64,000 nucleotides of DNA from Pseudomonas tumuqii (GCF_013184545.1 NZ_JAAOJA010000012.1:62001-126000); one strand, 5' to 3'; shown: positions 42,301 through 50,636, counted from the stretch's first letter. The notes: generated by a model from the sequence alone, not told the origin. A program made the numbers and translations.

Positions 42301-43078
42301 TCTGCGGCACGTTGGAGCCCCAGGCGATGATGTAGTTGGAGTTGTACCAGTCGGCCGATTCCGGCACGTCGGTCTGCTCGCCCCAGGTCTGCGGGCTGGA
42401 GGGCGGCAGGTCGCAGTACCAGTCGTAGAAGGACAGGCACACGCCGCCGATCAGCGACAAGTAGCGGGTGCCGGAGGCGTAGGAAACCATCGACATGGCC
42501 GGAATCGGCGAGAAACCGGCGATGCGGTCCGGGCCGTACTGCTTGGCGGTGTAGACGTTGGCCGCGGCGATCAGCGTGTGCATCTCGTCCCAGTCGGCGC
42601 GCACGAAGCCGCCCAGGCCGCGGTCATGCTTGTACTGCTGGGTCTTGGCCGGGTCCTCGACGATGCTGGCCCAGGCCTCCACCGGATCCTTGTGCTGTTC
42701 CAGCGCGGCGCGCCAGATCTGGATCAGCGGCTTGCGAATCAGCGGGTACTTGAGGCGGTTGGCGCTGTACAGGTACCAAGAGTAGCTGGCGCCCCGCGGA
42801 CAGCCGCGCGGTTCGTGGTTGGGCAGGTCGGGCCGGGTACGCGGATAGTCGGTCTGCTGGGTTTCCCAGGTCACCAGGCCGTTCTTGACGTAGATCTTCC
42901 AGCTGCAGGAGCCGGTGCAGTTCACCCCGTGGGTGGAGCGGGCGATCTTGTCGTACTGCCAGCGCTGGCGATAGCCGTCTTCCCACTCGCGGCTCTCGTC
43001 GCGCGTCTCGCCATGGCCGTCGGCAAAATCCGGCGGGCGCTTGACCAGGTATCTGAGGCGGTCAATAAAGTGACTCAT
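39308..43078 (-). CDS. narG: respiratory nitrate reductase, alpha subunit
   Basis: NarG (1256 residues) reduces nitrate to nitrite at a molybdo-bis-MGD site facing the cytoplasm. The FS0 cluster ligands are His50, Cys54, Cys58 and Cys93, in STHGVNCTGSCSWKIY and EPRGCPRGASYSW. The Mo site region is YNSNYIIAWGSNVPQTRSPD. The N-terminus lacks a Tat signal that would be exported, as usual for NarG. I chose the ATG at 43078 with GAGGAG upstream. It follows narK by 49 bases. Confidence 0.97.
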   Translation of the reverse strand: MSHFIDRLRYLVKRPPDFADGHGETRDESREWEDGYRQRWQYDKIARSTHGVNCTGSCSWKIYVKNGLVTWETQQTDYPRTRPDLPNHEPRGCPRGASYSWYLYSANRLKYPLIRKPLIQIWRAALEQHKDPVEAWASIVEDPAKTQQYKHDRGLGGFVRADWDEMHTLIAAANVYTAKQYGPDRIAGFSPIPAMSMVSYASGTRYLSLIGGVCLSFYDWYCDLPPSSPQTWGEQTDVPESADWYNSNYIIAWGSNVPQTRSPDAHFFTEVRYKGTKTVAITPDYAEVAKLCDEWLSPKQGTDSALAIAMGHVIFKEFHLEQPSAYFTDYVRRYTDMPILVELETRADGGLVPGKQLRASDFAANLGQDNNPAWKTLAWDETGERLVVPRGSIGFRWGEEGHWNLEPVDGEGREVSLALSLLGRHDEVARVGFPYFGGIEHVHFPHLKVRDVLYHHLPAKRLQLADGRQVLAVTVFDLMAANHGIDRGLQATVGGSGEDDGATAYDQPKPYTPAWQECITGVPAAQLIRLAREFASNADKTRGRSMIIVGAGVNHWYHMDMTYRGLINLLVMCGCVGQTGGGWSHYVGQEKLRPQTGWTPLAFALDWHRPPRHMNGTSFFYNHSSQWRFEKLKVSEILSPLAPPEKYRGSLIDFNVRAERMGWLPSAPQFDRNPLRLAAEAKAAGKSSAEHVVEQLKSGALRFAAEDPDNPRNFPRNLFVWRSNLLGSSGKGHEYMLRYLLGTRHDLLGNDLGKTGEAKPEEVLWRDQPAEGKLDLLVTLDFRMSTTCLYSDIVLPTATWYEKDDLNTSDMHPFIHPLTAATDPAWEARSDWDIYDGIAKAFARVCVGHLGEETDLVSLPLQHDSPGELAQPEVRDWKRGECEPIPGKTMPALIEVKRNYPQTYERFSSVGPLLDSIGNGGKGIAWNTEEEVELLGKLNYRKLEGSAKGRPRIASAIDAAEMILALAPETNGQVAVKAWAALSKITGRDHTHLALPKEDEKIRFRDLVAQPRKIISSPTWSGLEDEHVSYNACYTNVHELIPWRTLSGRQQLYQDHPWMRDFGESLMVYRPPIDTKAPASVADHKAIGNGNPEIILNWITPHHKWGIHSTYSDNLLMQTLSRGGPIVWLSETDAKSIGVEDNDWIELYNANGAVAARAVVSQRVKVGMVMMYHAQERILNTPGSEVSGTRGGIHNSVTRVCPKPTHMIGGYAQLSYGFNYYGTVGSNRDEFVIVRKMKHIDWLDGEGNDYSQEAVK

Positions 43079-43127
43079 TATTTTTCTCCTCTTGTACGGG
43101 GCGGCGACCCCGGCGCTGGCAGTCAGG

Positions 43128-45761
43128 TCAGCAAGGCACCTCCGCATTGCGGCGGGTGTAGTAGAACCAGGTCAAGGCGATGCAGATCCCGTAGAACAGG
43201 GTGAAGCCGTACAGCGCCGGCGCGGCGCTGCCGCTCAGGGCGATGGAGCTGCCATAGGCCTTGGGAATGAAGAAGGCGCCGTAGGCGGCCACCGCCGAGA
43301 TGAAGCCGACCGCGGCGGCGGACTCCTTGTCGCTCTGCAGCCGCTGTTCGGCGGGCGAGAGACCCGGGTTCAGCAGTGGGGTCTGCTGGCGGAAGATCGC
43401 CGGGATCATCTGCGTGGTGCTGGCATTGCCGACCCCGGAGAAGAAGAACAGCAGCAGGAACATGGCGAAGAAGCCCCAGAAGCTGCGGGTATCGATGAAA
43501 AACAGCACGCCGAATACGCACAGCGCCATCGCCACGAAGACCCAGAGGCTGACCCTGGCACCGCCGAAGCGGTCGGCCAGGCTGCCGGAGAAGGCCCGGC
43601 TCAGCGCCCCCACCAGCGGGCCGAGGAAGGCGAACCTGAGCACGTCCACCTCCGGGAACAGGTTGCCGGCCAGCAGCGGGAAGGCCGCCGCGAAGCCGAT
43701 GAAACTGCCGAAGGTGCCAGTGTAGAGCACGCTCATCAGCCAGGTGTGCTTGCGCGTGAAGATGATCAGTTGGTCCTTGATCGACGACCTGGCGCTGGCG
43801 ATGTCATTCATGCCGAACCAGGCCGCCAGGGCGGCAATGATGATCAAGGGTACCCAGATGAAGCCGGCATTCTGCAGCCACAGCAGTTGTCCCGTGGCGG
43901 TTTGCCGGGGCGCGCCGCCCAGGGCGCCGAATACGCCGGCGGTGATCACCAGCGGCACCAGGAACTGCATGGCGCTGACGCCCAGATTGCCCAGCCCGGC
44001 ATTGAGGCCCATGGCGCTGCCCTTGGCGCTCTTCGGGAAGAAGAAGGAAATGTTCGCCATGCTCGACGAGAAGTTGCCGCCGCCCAGGCCGCACAGCAGG
44101 GCGAGGATCAGCATGACCAGGTAAGGCGTTTGCGGGTCCTGCACCGCGAAGCCGATCCACAGCGCCGGCAGCAGCAGCGAGCCGGTGGACAGCGCCGTCC
44201 AGCGCCGGCCACCGAAGATCGGCACCATGAAACTGTAGAAGATCCGCAAGGTCGCCCCGGACAAGCCGGGCAACGCGGCCAGCCAGAACAACTGGTTGGG
44301 CGTGTAGTCGAAGCCCACCAGCGGCAGCTTGGCCACCACGACCGACCAGACCATCCAGATGGCGAAGCCGAGCAGCAGGTTGGGGATCGAGATCCACAGG
44401 TTGCGCGTGGCGATGCGCTTGCCGTCGGTTTCCCAGAAGCTGGCCTCTTCCGGACGCCAGTCACGCAGTACGAAGCCGCTCGGGGTGGCGAACTCCGGCA
44501 GGTCGGTGGTTTCCTGCCGGGCGGCCCATTCCACCCGCTCGGCCATGCGGATCGCGTGGTGCATCCAGGCCAGGGCGCCGGCGGCCACCAGGAACAGCAG
44601 CATGAAGGCGCTCTGCCAGACGCCGACCACGTCGTTGAGCATGCCGAAGGTCAGCGGCAGGAAGAAGCCGCCCAGGCCGCCGACCATGCCGACCACGCCG
44701 CCCACCGCGCCGACATGGTTGGGATAGTAGGCGGGAATGTGCTTGAACACCGCCGCCTTGCCCAACGACATGAAGAAGCCCAGCACCATGGTCAGCAACA
44801 CGAAGCCAACCAGCCCGAGTTCCAGGGAGAAGCTGATCTCCTCGCGCACGCCGCTGACCGTGTAGCGGGTCGGCGGGTAGCTGAGCAGGAAGGTGCAGAT
44901 CACCGAGGCGCCCAGCGTCCAGTACATCACCCGCCGCGCGCCATAGCGGTCGGACAGCCAGCCGCCGAGGATGCGGAACAGCGAGGCGGGAATGGTGTAC
45001 GCCGCCGCGACCATGCCGGCGGCGGCGATGCCCAGGCCGTAGACCTCGATCAGGTAGTGCGGCAACCACAGCGCCAGGGCGATGAAGGCGCCGAAGACGA
45101 AGAAGTAATACAGCGAGAAACGCCAGACCCGCAGTTCGCTCAGCGGCGCCAGTTGCTCCATCAAGGGCGGCGGGACTTTGCGCGCGCGGCTCTGCGGGTC
45201 GGTCTGGGCCAGCAGCAGGAAGGCCACGCCCATGATCGCCAGCACGACGGCATAGATCCGCGCCGCACCTTGCCAGCCGAAGGCCAGCAACAGAAAGGGC
45301 GCGGCGAAGTTGGTGATGGCGGCGCCGACGTTACCGGCGCCAAAGATGCCCAGCACCGTGCCCTGGCGCTCCTGCTCGAACCAGGTCGAGGTGTAGGCGG
45401 CGCCGACGATAAAGGCACCACCGGCCAGGCCGATGCCCAGCGCGGCGAGCAGCAGCATGGGGTAGCTGCTGGCCAGGGTCAGCAGCCAGACGCACAGGGC
45501 GGATACCAGCATCAACAGGCCGAATACCCAGCGACCGCCGTAGCGGTCGGTCCAGACGCCGAGGAAGATCCGCGAGATCGAACCGGTCAGCACCGGCGTG
45601 GCCATCAGCAGGCCGAGCTGGGTATCGCTCAGGCCGAAGTCGACCTTGAGCTGCAGGCCGAGGATGGAAAAGATCGTCCAGACCGCGAAGCACAGCGTGA
45701 AGGCCAGAGTGGAGAGCCCCAGCGCCCGGTATTGATCGCGGGGCAAAGCCGACATCACCAT
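43128..45761 (-). CDS. narK: fused NarK1-NarK2-type nitrate/nitrite transporter
   Basis: This single 877-residue protein contains two complete MFS transporters of the NNP family. Domain 1 spans about residues 1-430 (start ALPRDQYRALGLSTLAFTL, motif FLGVWTDRYGGRWVFG). Domain 2 spans about 455-877 (NLWISIPNLLLGFAIWMVW, then FSGSLADRFGGARVSLW). The nitrate-signature glycine helices are visible in both (GNVGAAITNF and GLGGGNFSSSM). Nitrate/proton symport and nitrate/nitrite exchange are the known jobs of the two halves. GGGAG lies six bases before the ATG at 45761. It is the first gene of the nar operon. Confidence 0.92.
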   Translation of the reverse strand: MVMSALPRDQYRALGLSTLAFTLCFAVWTIFSILGLQLKVDFGLSDTQLGLLMATPVLTGSISRIFLGVWTDRYGGRWVFGLLMLVSALCVWLLTLASSYPMLLLAALGIGLAGGAFIVGAAYTSTWFEQERQGTVLGIFGAGNVGAAITNFAAPFLLLAFGWQGAARIYAVVLAIMGVAFLLLAQTDPQSRARKVPPPLMEQLAPLSELRVWRFSLYYFFVFGAFIALALWLPHYLIEVYGLGIAAAGMVAAAYTIPASLFRILGGWLSDRYGARRVMYWTLGASVICTFLLSYPPTRYTVSGVREEISFSLELGLVGFVLLTMVLGFFMSLGKAAVFKHIPAYYPNHVGAVGGVVGMVGGLGGFFLPLTFGMLNDVVGVWQSAFMLLFLVAAGALAWMHHAIRMAERVEWAARQETTDLPEFATPSGFVLRDWRPEEASFWETDGKRIATRNLWISIPNLLLGFAIWMVWSVVVAKLPLVGFDYTPNQLFWLAALPGLSGATLRIFYSFMVPIFGGRRWTALSTGSLLLPALWIGFAVQDPQTPYLVMLILALLCGLGGGNFSSSMANISFFFPKSAKGSAMGLNAGLGNLGVSAMQFLVPLVITAGVFGALGGAPRQTATGQLLWLQNAGFIWVPLIIIAALAAWFGMNDIASARSSIKDQLIIFTRKHTWLMSVLYTGTFGSFIGFAAAFPLLAGNLFPEVDVLRFAFLGPLVGALSRAFSGSLADRFGGARVSLWVFVAMALCVFGVLFFIDTRSFWGFFAMFLLLFFFSGVGNASTTQMIPAIFRQQTPLLNPGLSPAEQRLQSDKESAAAVGFISAVAAYGAFFIPKAYGSSIALSGSAAPALYGFTLFYGICIALTWFYYTRRNAEVPC

Positions 45762-45856
45762 ATAAAGCTCCCAGCAAGCGGAGTTTTCAAAGGTAACGGG
45801 TCACTTCTTCCGGTCAGGCGACGCTCTTGCTGCGGACTGGCCACGGGTGCACTTGT

Positions 45857-45881
45857 CAGGCATGCCTGGAACCTGCATGCC
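45857..45881. promoter_or_regulatory. palindromic element upstream of narK
   Basis: CAGGCATGCCTG (45857-45868) is a perfect 12-base palindrome. Half of it is repeated in inverted form at 45875-45881, giving GGCATGC-N9-GCATGCC. It lies about 100 bases before the narK start. It is an operator candidate only; no FNR/Anr-type TTGAT-N4-ATCAA box was found in this gap. Confidence 0.3.
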
Positions 45882-46005
45882 CCTTCTGCCGGGACCTCCG
45901 AACAAACAACCCTCAGGCACTCGAGAAAACACAAGCGATCGGCCGGCTCCCGAAAAATCGCTATCTCAGCGTAGTCAGCAACTGCTGCTTCCGCCAGCGA
46001 CCCAG

Positions 46006-46200
46006 GCATCGGCGCCAAGGACGTGGCCAAGGCCTAGCAGGAGACCGGCGACGACTACAGCTCGATCATGGTCAAGGCCCTGACCGATCGCCTGGCCGAG
46101 GCGTGGGCCGAATGGCAGCACCGGCAGGTGCGCAAAAACCAGGCCCGGAATGTCAACGAACGCTGGCTGGCGCCCAACCTCGGCTAGGGCTAGGACAACC
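46006..46200 (+). pseudogene. decayed duplicate of the metH 3' end
   Basis: This stretch matches metH 34770-34897 and then metH 35210-35270, at roughly 90% identity by eye over the first block. The translated copy reads GIGAKDVAKA, a TAG stop, DRLAEAWAEWQHRQVRKNQA and NERWLAPNLG, with further TAG codons. The roughly 310 bases between the two metH blocks are deleted, and the join falls at the repeated GCGCAAG. It is in the same orientation as metH, beyond the far side of the nar operon. The rest of the 45762-46392 gap holds no gene. Confidence 0.9.
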
Positions 46201-46240
46201 AAAGCCAGCGGCGGACAGCCACCCAACGCCAAGCCGGTAG

Positions 46241-46278
46241 AAACAACGAGGCCCGCAAGCAAGCGGGCCTCGTTGTTT
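46241..46278. terminator. strong hairpin after the metH remnant
   Basis: A perfect 16-base stem (46241-46256 with 46263-46278, AAACAACGAGGCCCGC) has a six-base loop, with A- and T-rich ends on both sides. It can act in both directions. It probably was the native metH terminator before the nar block arrived, and now also lies beyond the DUF1883 gene end. Confidence 0.8.
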
Positions 46279-46392
46279 CAGCAGCTCGTCGCCCTGAGAG
46301 TTTTTTCACAACCACTGAGCGTTGCCGCTCGCGGGTCAAACGAGCAATTGGTTGTCGCCAAGCTCAAGCGTTCGACGATCCAAGCCAGTCGA

Positions 46393-46695
46393 TCAACTCA
46401 GCCGCGTAGTCGACTTGCGGATGATCTTGATCGAGTGCTTGAGCGTCGGTTTGCGCGTCACGCTGATCGCCTTGCGGGTAACGGTATCGATGGTGATATT
46501 CCAGAAGCCGCTGCTGGGTACGGTGATTTTCGCCGGGAAGGTATCGAAAGCACCGCCGTGATAGGTGTGCCGGCCGCCATTCTTGAAGCTGCGGAAATTC
46601 GCGTCGCTCATCAGGCGGATATTGCAGGTCTGCGAGCACTCGATCACGACTACGTCGTCCTCATTGAGGTGTTCGCGCTGGTGTATGTATTTCAT
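46393..46695 (-). CDS. DUF1883 domain protein
   Basis: This 100-residue cytoplasmic protein starts MKYIHQREHLNEDDVVVIEC and has the family's conserved middle, NFRSFKNGGRHTYHGGAF, then TVPSSGFWNITIDTV. The basic tail ends in IKIIRKSTTRLS. DUF1883 is a small all-beta domain, sometimes fused to TIR domains; its role is unknown. I chose the ATG at 46695; longer in-frame starts upstream read through non-conserved sequence. Confidence 0.8.
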   Translation of the reverse strand: MKYIHQREHLNEDDVVVIECSQTCNIRLMSDANFRSFKNGGRHTYHGGAFDTFPAKITVPSSGFWNITIDTVTRKAISVTRKPTLKHSIKIIRKSTTRLS

Positions 46696-46938
46696 GGGGG
46701 GATCCTGCGCTGTTTTTTCCGGGCGCGACCATAGCACAGACGCCCGCAGGCACGCTGAGACAATGCCAGCTAACCTCATCTGGTCAGCTGCCAGCATGCC
46801 ATGAAACCTGCGGTGAAGCTGCGGCTGCGGGGCAACCCGGATCAAACACTCATGAGCCAGGCATTAACCGATGAGCGATGAGAAGCCTGTCTAGCAACCC
46901 CATAACACCCGACCATACCAATCAAAAGGAGTAAGTCT

Positions 46939-47547
46939 ATGCCTCCAGTTAAACACCTGAGCCTGTTAGTGCTCAGTGCCACCTTGCTGACTGCCTGCAG
47001 CAGCCAGATGCAGGACGATCAACTGAGCCGAGATGTCAGCACGACCCAAATTTCCGTGGAAGGCGTACCCGGCGGAGTGACCACCGCGGTGGAGCAGATT
47101 CACGCCGTGGTCAGCGATATCGACTATGCCGAGCGCAACTTTACCCTCGAGGATGAGCAGGGCCATCGGCGCACCTTTCATGCCAGCCCGGAAATGGTCA
47201 ATTTTCCGCAGTTGAAGGTCGGCGACAAGGTCAATGCCACCGTGGCTCTGGAACAGGTGGTCTTCCTGCGTGAGCCGAGTGATGAGACACAGGATGGCGC
47301 GGCCGGCGTGCTCGCCACCACGCCAGCCGGAGCCAAGCCGGGCATGCTGCTGGCTGAAACCCTGGAAATGACCGCCGTGGTCAAGGCCATCGACACGACG
47401 CAGCACACCGCCACCCTGGAGTTCGCTGACGGCAGTCGCAAGACCATCAAGGTTCGCCCAGATGTGCAAATCAAGCCCGAATACCTCAACCGCCAGGTAG
47501 TGATTCGCCTGACTGCGGCACTCGCTATCCACGTGGAAACCCTGTAA
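46939..47547 (+). CDS. putative lipoprotein with two OB-like repeats
   Basis: This 202-residue product has a lipoprotein signal ending in the lipobox LLTACSS (Cys20). The mature part holds two similar segments. One reads VVSDIDYAERNFTLEDEQGH and the other VVKAIDTTQHTATLEFADGS; each is followed by K-V-GD-K or K-V-RPD strands. This suggests an internal duplication of a small beta fold. AAAAGGAG precedes the ATG. The function is unknown, and it is probably anchored in the outer membrane. Confidence 0.75.
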   Translation: MPPVKHLSLLVLSATLLTACSSQMQDDQLSRDVSTTQISVEGVPGGVTTAVEQIHAVVSDIDYAERNFTLEDEQGHRRTFHASPEMVNFPQLKVGDKVNATVALEQVVFLREPSDETQDGAAGVLATTPAGAKPGMLLAETLEMTAVVKAIDTTQHTATLEFADGSRKTIKVRPDVQIKPEYLNRQVVIRLTAALAIHVETL

Positions 47548-47626
47548 CCCCTACTCGGCGGGCTCAGCGCCCGCCGAGGTCACTGCGTTTCGCGGCCCCG
47601 GCGCAGCGTGGTAGCATCCGCGCCCC

Positions 47627-48673
47627 ATGCATATCCATGATTTTCAACAGCAGCTCGCCGCCCTTGGCGGTAAACCCCAGCATGTCGGGCGGATCATGCG
47701 TGCCTGGCTGCAAGGCAAGCCGCTCGATACCGGTACGCGCAACCAGAAGACCGAGAACTTCCTGCCGCTGGCGGTGCGCAATGCCCTGCCGCAGCTGACG
47801 GAAGCACTCGGCGCCCTCGCCCGCCTCAGCTCCGAGCACCCGGCAGCGGACGGCTCGGCACGCTTGCTGGTGGAGCTGGCCGACAAGCAGATGGTGGAAA
47901 GCGTGCTGCTGCCGCGCGATGGCTTGTGCGTGTCGAGCCAGGTCGGTTGCGCGGTGGGTTGCGTGTTCTGCATGACCGGCAAGAGCGGCCTGCTGCGCCA
48001 GTTGAGCACGGCCGAGATCGTCGCCCAGGTGGCGCTGGCCCGGCGCTTTCGCCCAGTGAAGAAGGTGGTGTTCATGGGCATGGGCGAGCCGGCGCACAAC
48101 CTCGACAACGTGCTGCAAGCCATCGACCTGCTCGGCACCGATGGCGGCATCGGTCAGCGCAACCTGGTGTTCTCCACCGTAGGCGATCCGCGAGTGTTCG
48201 AGCGCCTGCCGCAACAGCGGATCAAGCCGGCGCTGGCCCTGTCGCTGCACACCACCGATGCCGAACTGCGCCAGCAACTGTTGCCGCGCGCGCCACGTAT
48301 CGACCCCGAGGAGCTGGTCGAGCTGGGCGAAACCTACGCCCGGCAGATCGATTATCCGATCCAGTACCAGTGGACGCTGCTCAAGGGGATCAACGACAGC
48401 CAGGCCGAAATGGACGGCATCCTGCGTCTGCTCAAGGGCAAGTACGCGATCATGAACCTGATCCCCTATAACAGCCTGCAAGACGATGAGTTCCAGCGCC
48501 CGGATGGCGAGCGCATCGTGCAGATAGTGCGCTACCTGCACAGCCGCGGCGTGCTGACCAAGGTGCGCAACTCCGCCGGCCAGGATATCGACGGTGGCTG
48601 CGGCCAGTTGCGTGCGCGGGCGGTCGAGGTGCTCGACTGCCGTCGCCAGAGTGAGCGCACAGCCGGGGTTTAA
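47627..48673 (+). CDS. RlmN/Cfr-family radical SAM RNA methyltransferase
   Basis: This 348-residue radical SAM enzyme has the CxxxCxxC motif at Cys108, Cys112 and Cys115 (GCAVGCVFCMTGKSG). Its C-terminal CGQL, in DIDGGCGQLRARAVE, carries the methyl-accepting Cys of this family. MGMGEPAHNLDNVLQAI is the SAM-binding GEP region. RlmN methylates A2503 of 23S rRNA and some tRNAs. The shorter N-terminus and unusual GGCGQL suggest a paralogue rather than the housekeeping RlmN. Confidence 0.85.
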   Translation: MHIHDFQQQLAALGGKPQHVGRIMRAWLQGKPLDTGTRNQKTENFLPLAVRNALPQLTEALGALARLSSEHPAADGSARLLVELADKQMVESVLLPRDGLCVSSQVGCAVGCVFCMTGKSGLLRQLSTAEIVAQVALARRFRPVKKVVFMGMGEPAHNLDNVLQAIDLLGTDGGIGQRNLVFSTVGDPRVFERLPQQRIKPALALSLHTTDAELRQQLLPRAPRIDPEELVELGETYARQIDYPIQYQWTLLKGINDSQAEMDGILRLLKGKYAIMNLIPYNSLQDDEFQRPDGERIVQIVRYLHSRGVLTKVRNSAGQDIDGGCGQLRARAVEVLDCRRQSERTAGV

Positions 48674-48821
48674 GACCTCGGCACGCGGCGAGCCACTGCC
48701 GACATGGCGATTGTCGATGTCCCACGTCATGCCTCGGCATCCGTCCGCGGGTTAAGATGCGCACCACCTCCGGCGCTGAGCATCCTGCATGCCGGGTTAA
48801 CAGGCCCACAGCGAACCCTGC

Positions 48822-50147
48822 ATGATCGAGCGTCAACGCCTACGCCACATCCTCACTCTCGGCCTACCGATTATCGGCGGCATGCTCAGCCAGAGCCTGC
48901 TCAACCTGGTGGATGCGGCTATGGTCGGCCACCTCGGCGAGAAGGCACTGGCCGGAGTCGGCATCGGCAGTTATGCCAATTTCATGGCCATCGCCCTGGT
49001 CATGGGCCTCGGCGCCGGCGTGCAGGCCCAGGTCGCGCGGCGCCGCGGCGCAGGACGCCTGGACGAACTGGCGGCACCGTTGAATGTCGGCATGCTGATC
49101 GCGCTGTGCCTCGCCCTGCCACTGACGGTGTTCTGCTGGTTGAACGCCCAGCCGATCATTCGACTGCTGTCGGGCGACCCCGAAGTACTGGGCATCGGCA
49201 CCGCCTACTTCGAGTGGCGGGTGCTGGCGATTTTCGCTGTCGGCCTGAACTTCTCCTTCCGCGGCTACTGGAATGGCAACCACCGCTCCGGCATCTATAT
49301 GCGCACCCTGGTGATCATGCACCTGGCCAACGTGCTGATCAGTTACTCACTGATCCACGGCCTCTTCGGCCTGCCGCAGATGGGCGCACCCGGCTCAGGG
49401 CTGGGCACCACTCTGGCGCTGTACCTGGGCTCACTGATCTATGCCGGACAGACCTGGCACAGCGCACGCCACCAGGGTTTTCTGAACCGCCGGCCCAACG
49501 CCATTGACCTGCGCGGCATGCTGCGCCTGTCGCTGCCCAACTCGGCTCAGCAATTCTTCTTCGCCACCGGCATTACCGCGCTGTTCTGGATCATCGGCCA
49601 GGTCGGCACCGCCGAGCTGGCGGTGGCCCATGTGCTGATCAACCTGGCGCTGCTGCTGATCCTGCCGGCCATCGGCCTGGGCATGGCGGCCACCACCCTG
49701 GTCAGCCACAGCCTGGGCGAAAAGGACTTCGACGCCGCCCATCGCTGGGGCTGGGAAGTGGTCAAGGTCGCGGCGGTCGGCCTGATGCTGCTGGGCGCAC
49801 CCTTCTGGCTGTACCCGGAGCTGATCTTGCGGCTGTTCGTCAGCGATCCGGCGCTGATCGAACTGGGCAGTTGGCCGTTGCGCCTGACCGGCATGGGCAT
49901 GGTGCTGGATGCCACCGCCCTGGTGCTCACCCAGGCGCTGCTCGGCGCCGGCGCCAGCCGCACGGTGATGCTGGTCAGCCTGGGCAACCAGTGGCTGTTC
50001 TTTCTGCCATTGGCTTATCTGCTCGGCCCCATATTGGGCTATGGTTTGCTGGCCATCTGGAGCCTGCAGATTCTCCAGCGCGGCCTCGCCTCGGTGATTT
50101 TTGCCGTGATGTGGCAACGGCGAGGCTGGACCCAGATCCAGCTGTGA
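48822..50147 (+). CDS. MATE family efflux transporter
   Basis: This 441-residue, 12-helix protein of the NorM/DinF type exports drugs or metabolites in exchange for Na+ or H+. The N-terminal GLPIIGGMLSQSLLNLVDAA and the matching helix 7 NSAQQFFFATGITALFWII show the two-fold MATE repeat, with MVGHLGEKALAGVGIGSYAN in between. The start at 48822 begins IERQRLRHILTLGLP. The substrate is unknown. It is not clearly in an operon with its neighbours. Confidence 0.9.
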   Translation: MIERQRLRHILTLGLPIIGGMLSQSLLNLVDAAMVGHLGEKALAGVGIGSYANFMAIALVMGLGAGVQAQVARRRGAGRLDELAAPLNVGMLIALCLALPLTVFCWLNAQPIIRLLSGDPEVLGIGTAYFEWRVLAIFAVGLNFSFRGYWNGNHRSGIYMRTLVIMHLANVLISYSLIHGLFGLPQMGAPGSGLGTTLALYLGSLIYAGQTWHSARHQGFLNRRPNAIDLRGMLRLSLPNSAQQFFFATGITALFWIIGQVGTAELAVAHVLINLALLLILPAIGLGMAATTLVSHSLGEKDFDAAHRWGWEVVKVAAVGLMLLGAPFWLYPELILRLFVSDPALIELGSWPLRLTGMGMVLDATALVLTQALLGAGASRTVMLVSLGNQWLFFLPLAYLLGPILGYGLLAIWSLQILQRGLASVIFAVMWQRRGWTQIQL

Positions 50148-50201
50148 GCAACTATTGGTGGATGATCGACAGGCCTGACCAATCGCAATTCAGGGGTGCA
50201 T

Positions 50202-50426
50202 ATGAGCAAGCAGGATGATCCAGACGACAAACCGCTGACTCTATGGGAAATGCTGCAGAGCGTGCTGGCGGCGGCCATTGGCGTACAGAGCGGCAAGAAG
50301 CGCAGCCGTGACTTCAGCCGGGGCAAACCCAGCCACTTCATCATCCTCGGGCTGCTGTTCACCCTGCTGTTTGTGCTGGTGATCTTTGCCGTGGTCAAAC
50401 TGGTGCTGCATTTCGCAGGCGTTTGA
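50202..50426 (+). CDS. DUF2970 small membrane protein
   Basis: This 74-residue product begins with a charged start (SKQDDPDDKPLTLWEMLQSV). The AAAIGVQSGKKRSRDFSRG block is typical of DUF2970, and one C-terminal helix follows (FIILGLLFTLLFVLVIFAVV). The second of two closely spaced starts is preferred, with AGGGG upstream. The role is unknown. The gap of about 160 bases downstream, to the terminator at 50589, holds nothing I recognise. Confidence 0.75.
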   Translation: MSKQDDPDDKPLTLWEMLQSVLAAAIGVQSGKKRSRDFSRGKPSHFIILGLLFTLLFVLVIFAVVKLVLHFAGV

Positions 50427-50588
50427 ACCAGCAGGCCGCTGAAAAACATAGGCGAGGCAGTCGAGCAGCGCGAGACACAGCAGAGAAACAGTACCCACGT
50501 ACTGACCAGACCAGCCCCCTCCAAAAAGCGTGCGCAGCATAAGCGCCAGACAATGGCCTGCTTGCCATCATCCATCCGCAAACCCATG

Positions 50589-50623
50589 AAAAAGCCGACT
50601 GCAGCGCGCTGCAATCGGCTTTT
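50589..50623 (-). terminator. intrinsic terminator for the 37-residue membrane peptide
   Basis: AAAAGCCGA and TCGGCTTTT form the stem, with an inner GCAGC-GC-GCTGC pairing. Read on the minus strand it ends in a T run. It lies 14 bases beyond the stop of the small minus-strand gene. Confidence 0.8.
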
Positions 50624-50636
50624 CAAACAACCTGGG

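Noticed and set aside
39362..43204. Two long + frames (564 and 664 codons) opposite narG
   Set aside because: Both are reverse shadows of narG and overlap known metal-binding motifs on the minus strand.
43092..45974. A 960-codon open frame on + opposite narK
   Set aside because: It is the antisense shadow of a GC-rich gene: low-complexity, Glu/Gln/His/Arg-rich, no domain, no ribosome site. narK on the minus strand has clear MFS structure.
35272..46300. A classic integrase-driven island at the nar genes
   Set aside because: No integrase, transposase or tRNA is seen at either end; the only signature is the metH 3' duplication.
50427..50588. An insertion sequence remnant after the DUF2970 gene
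   Set aside because: The stretch has a repeat-like feel and a short GTACCCACGTAC palindrome, but no transposase motif or terminal repeat pair could be identified.
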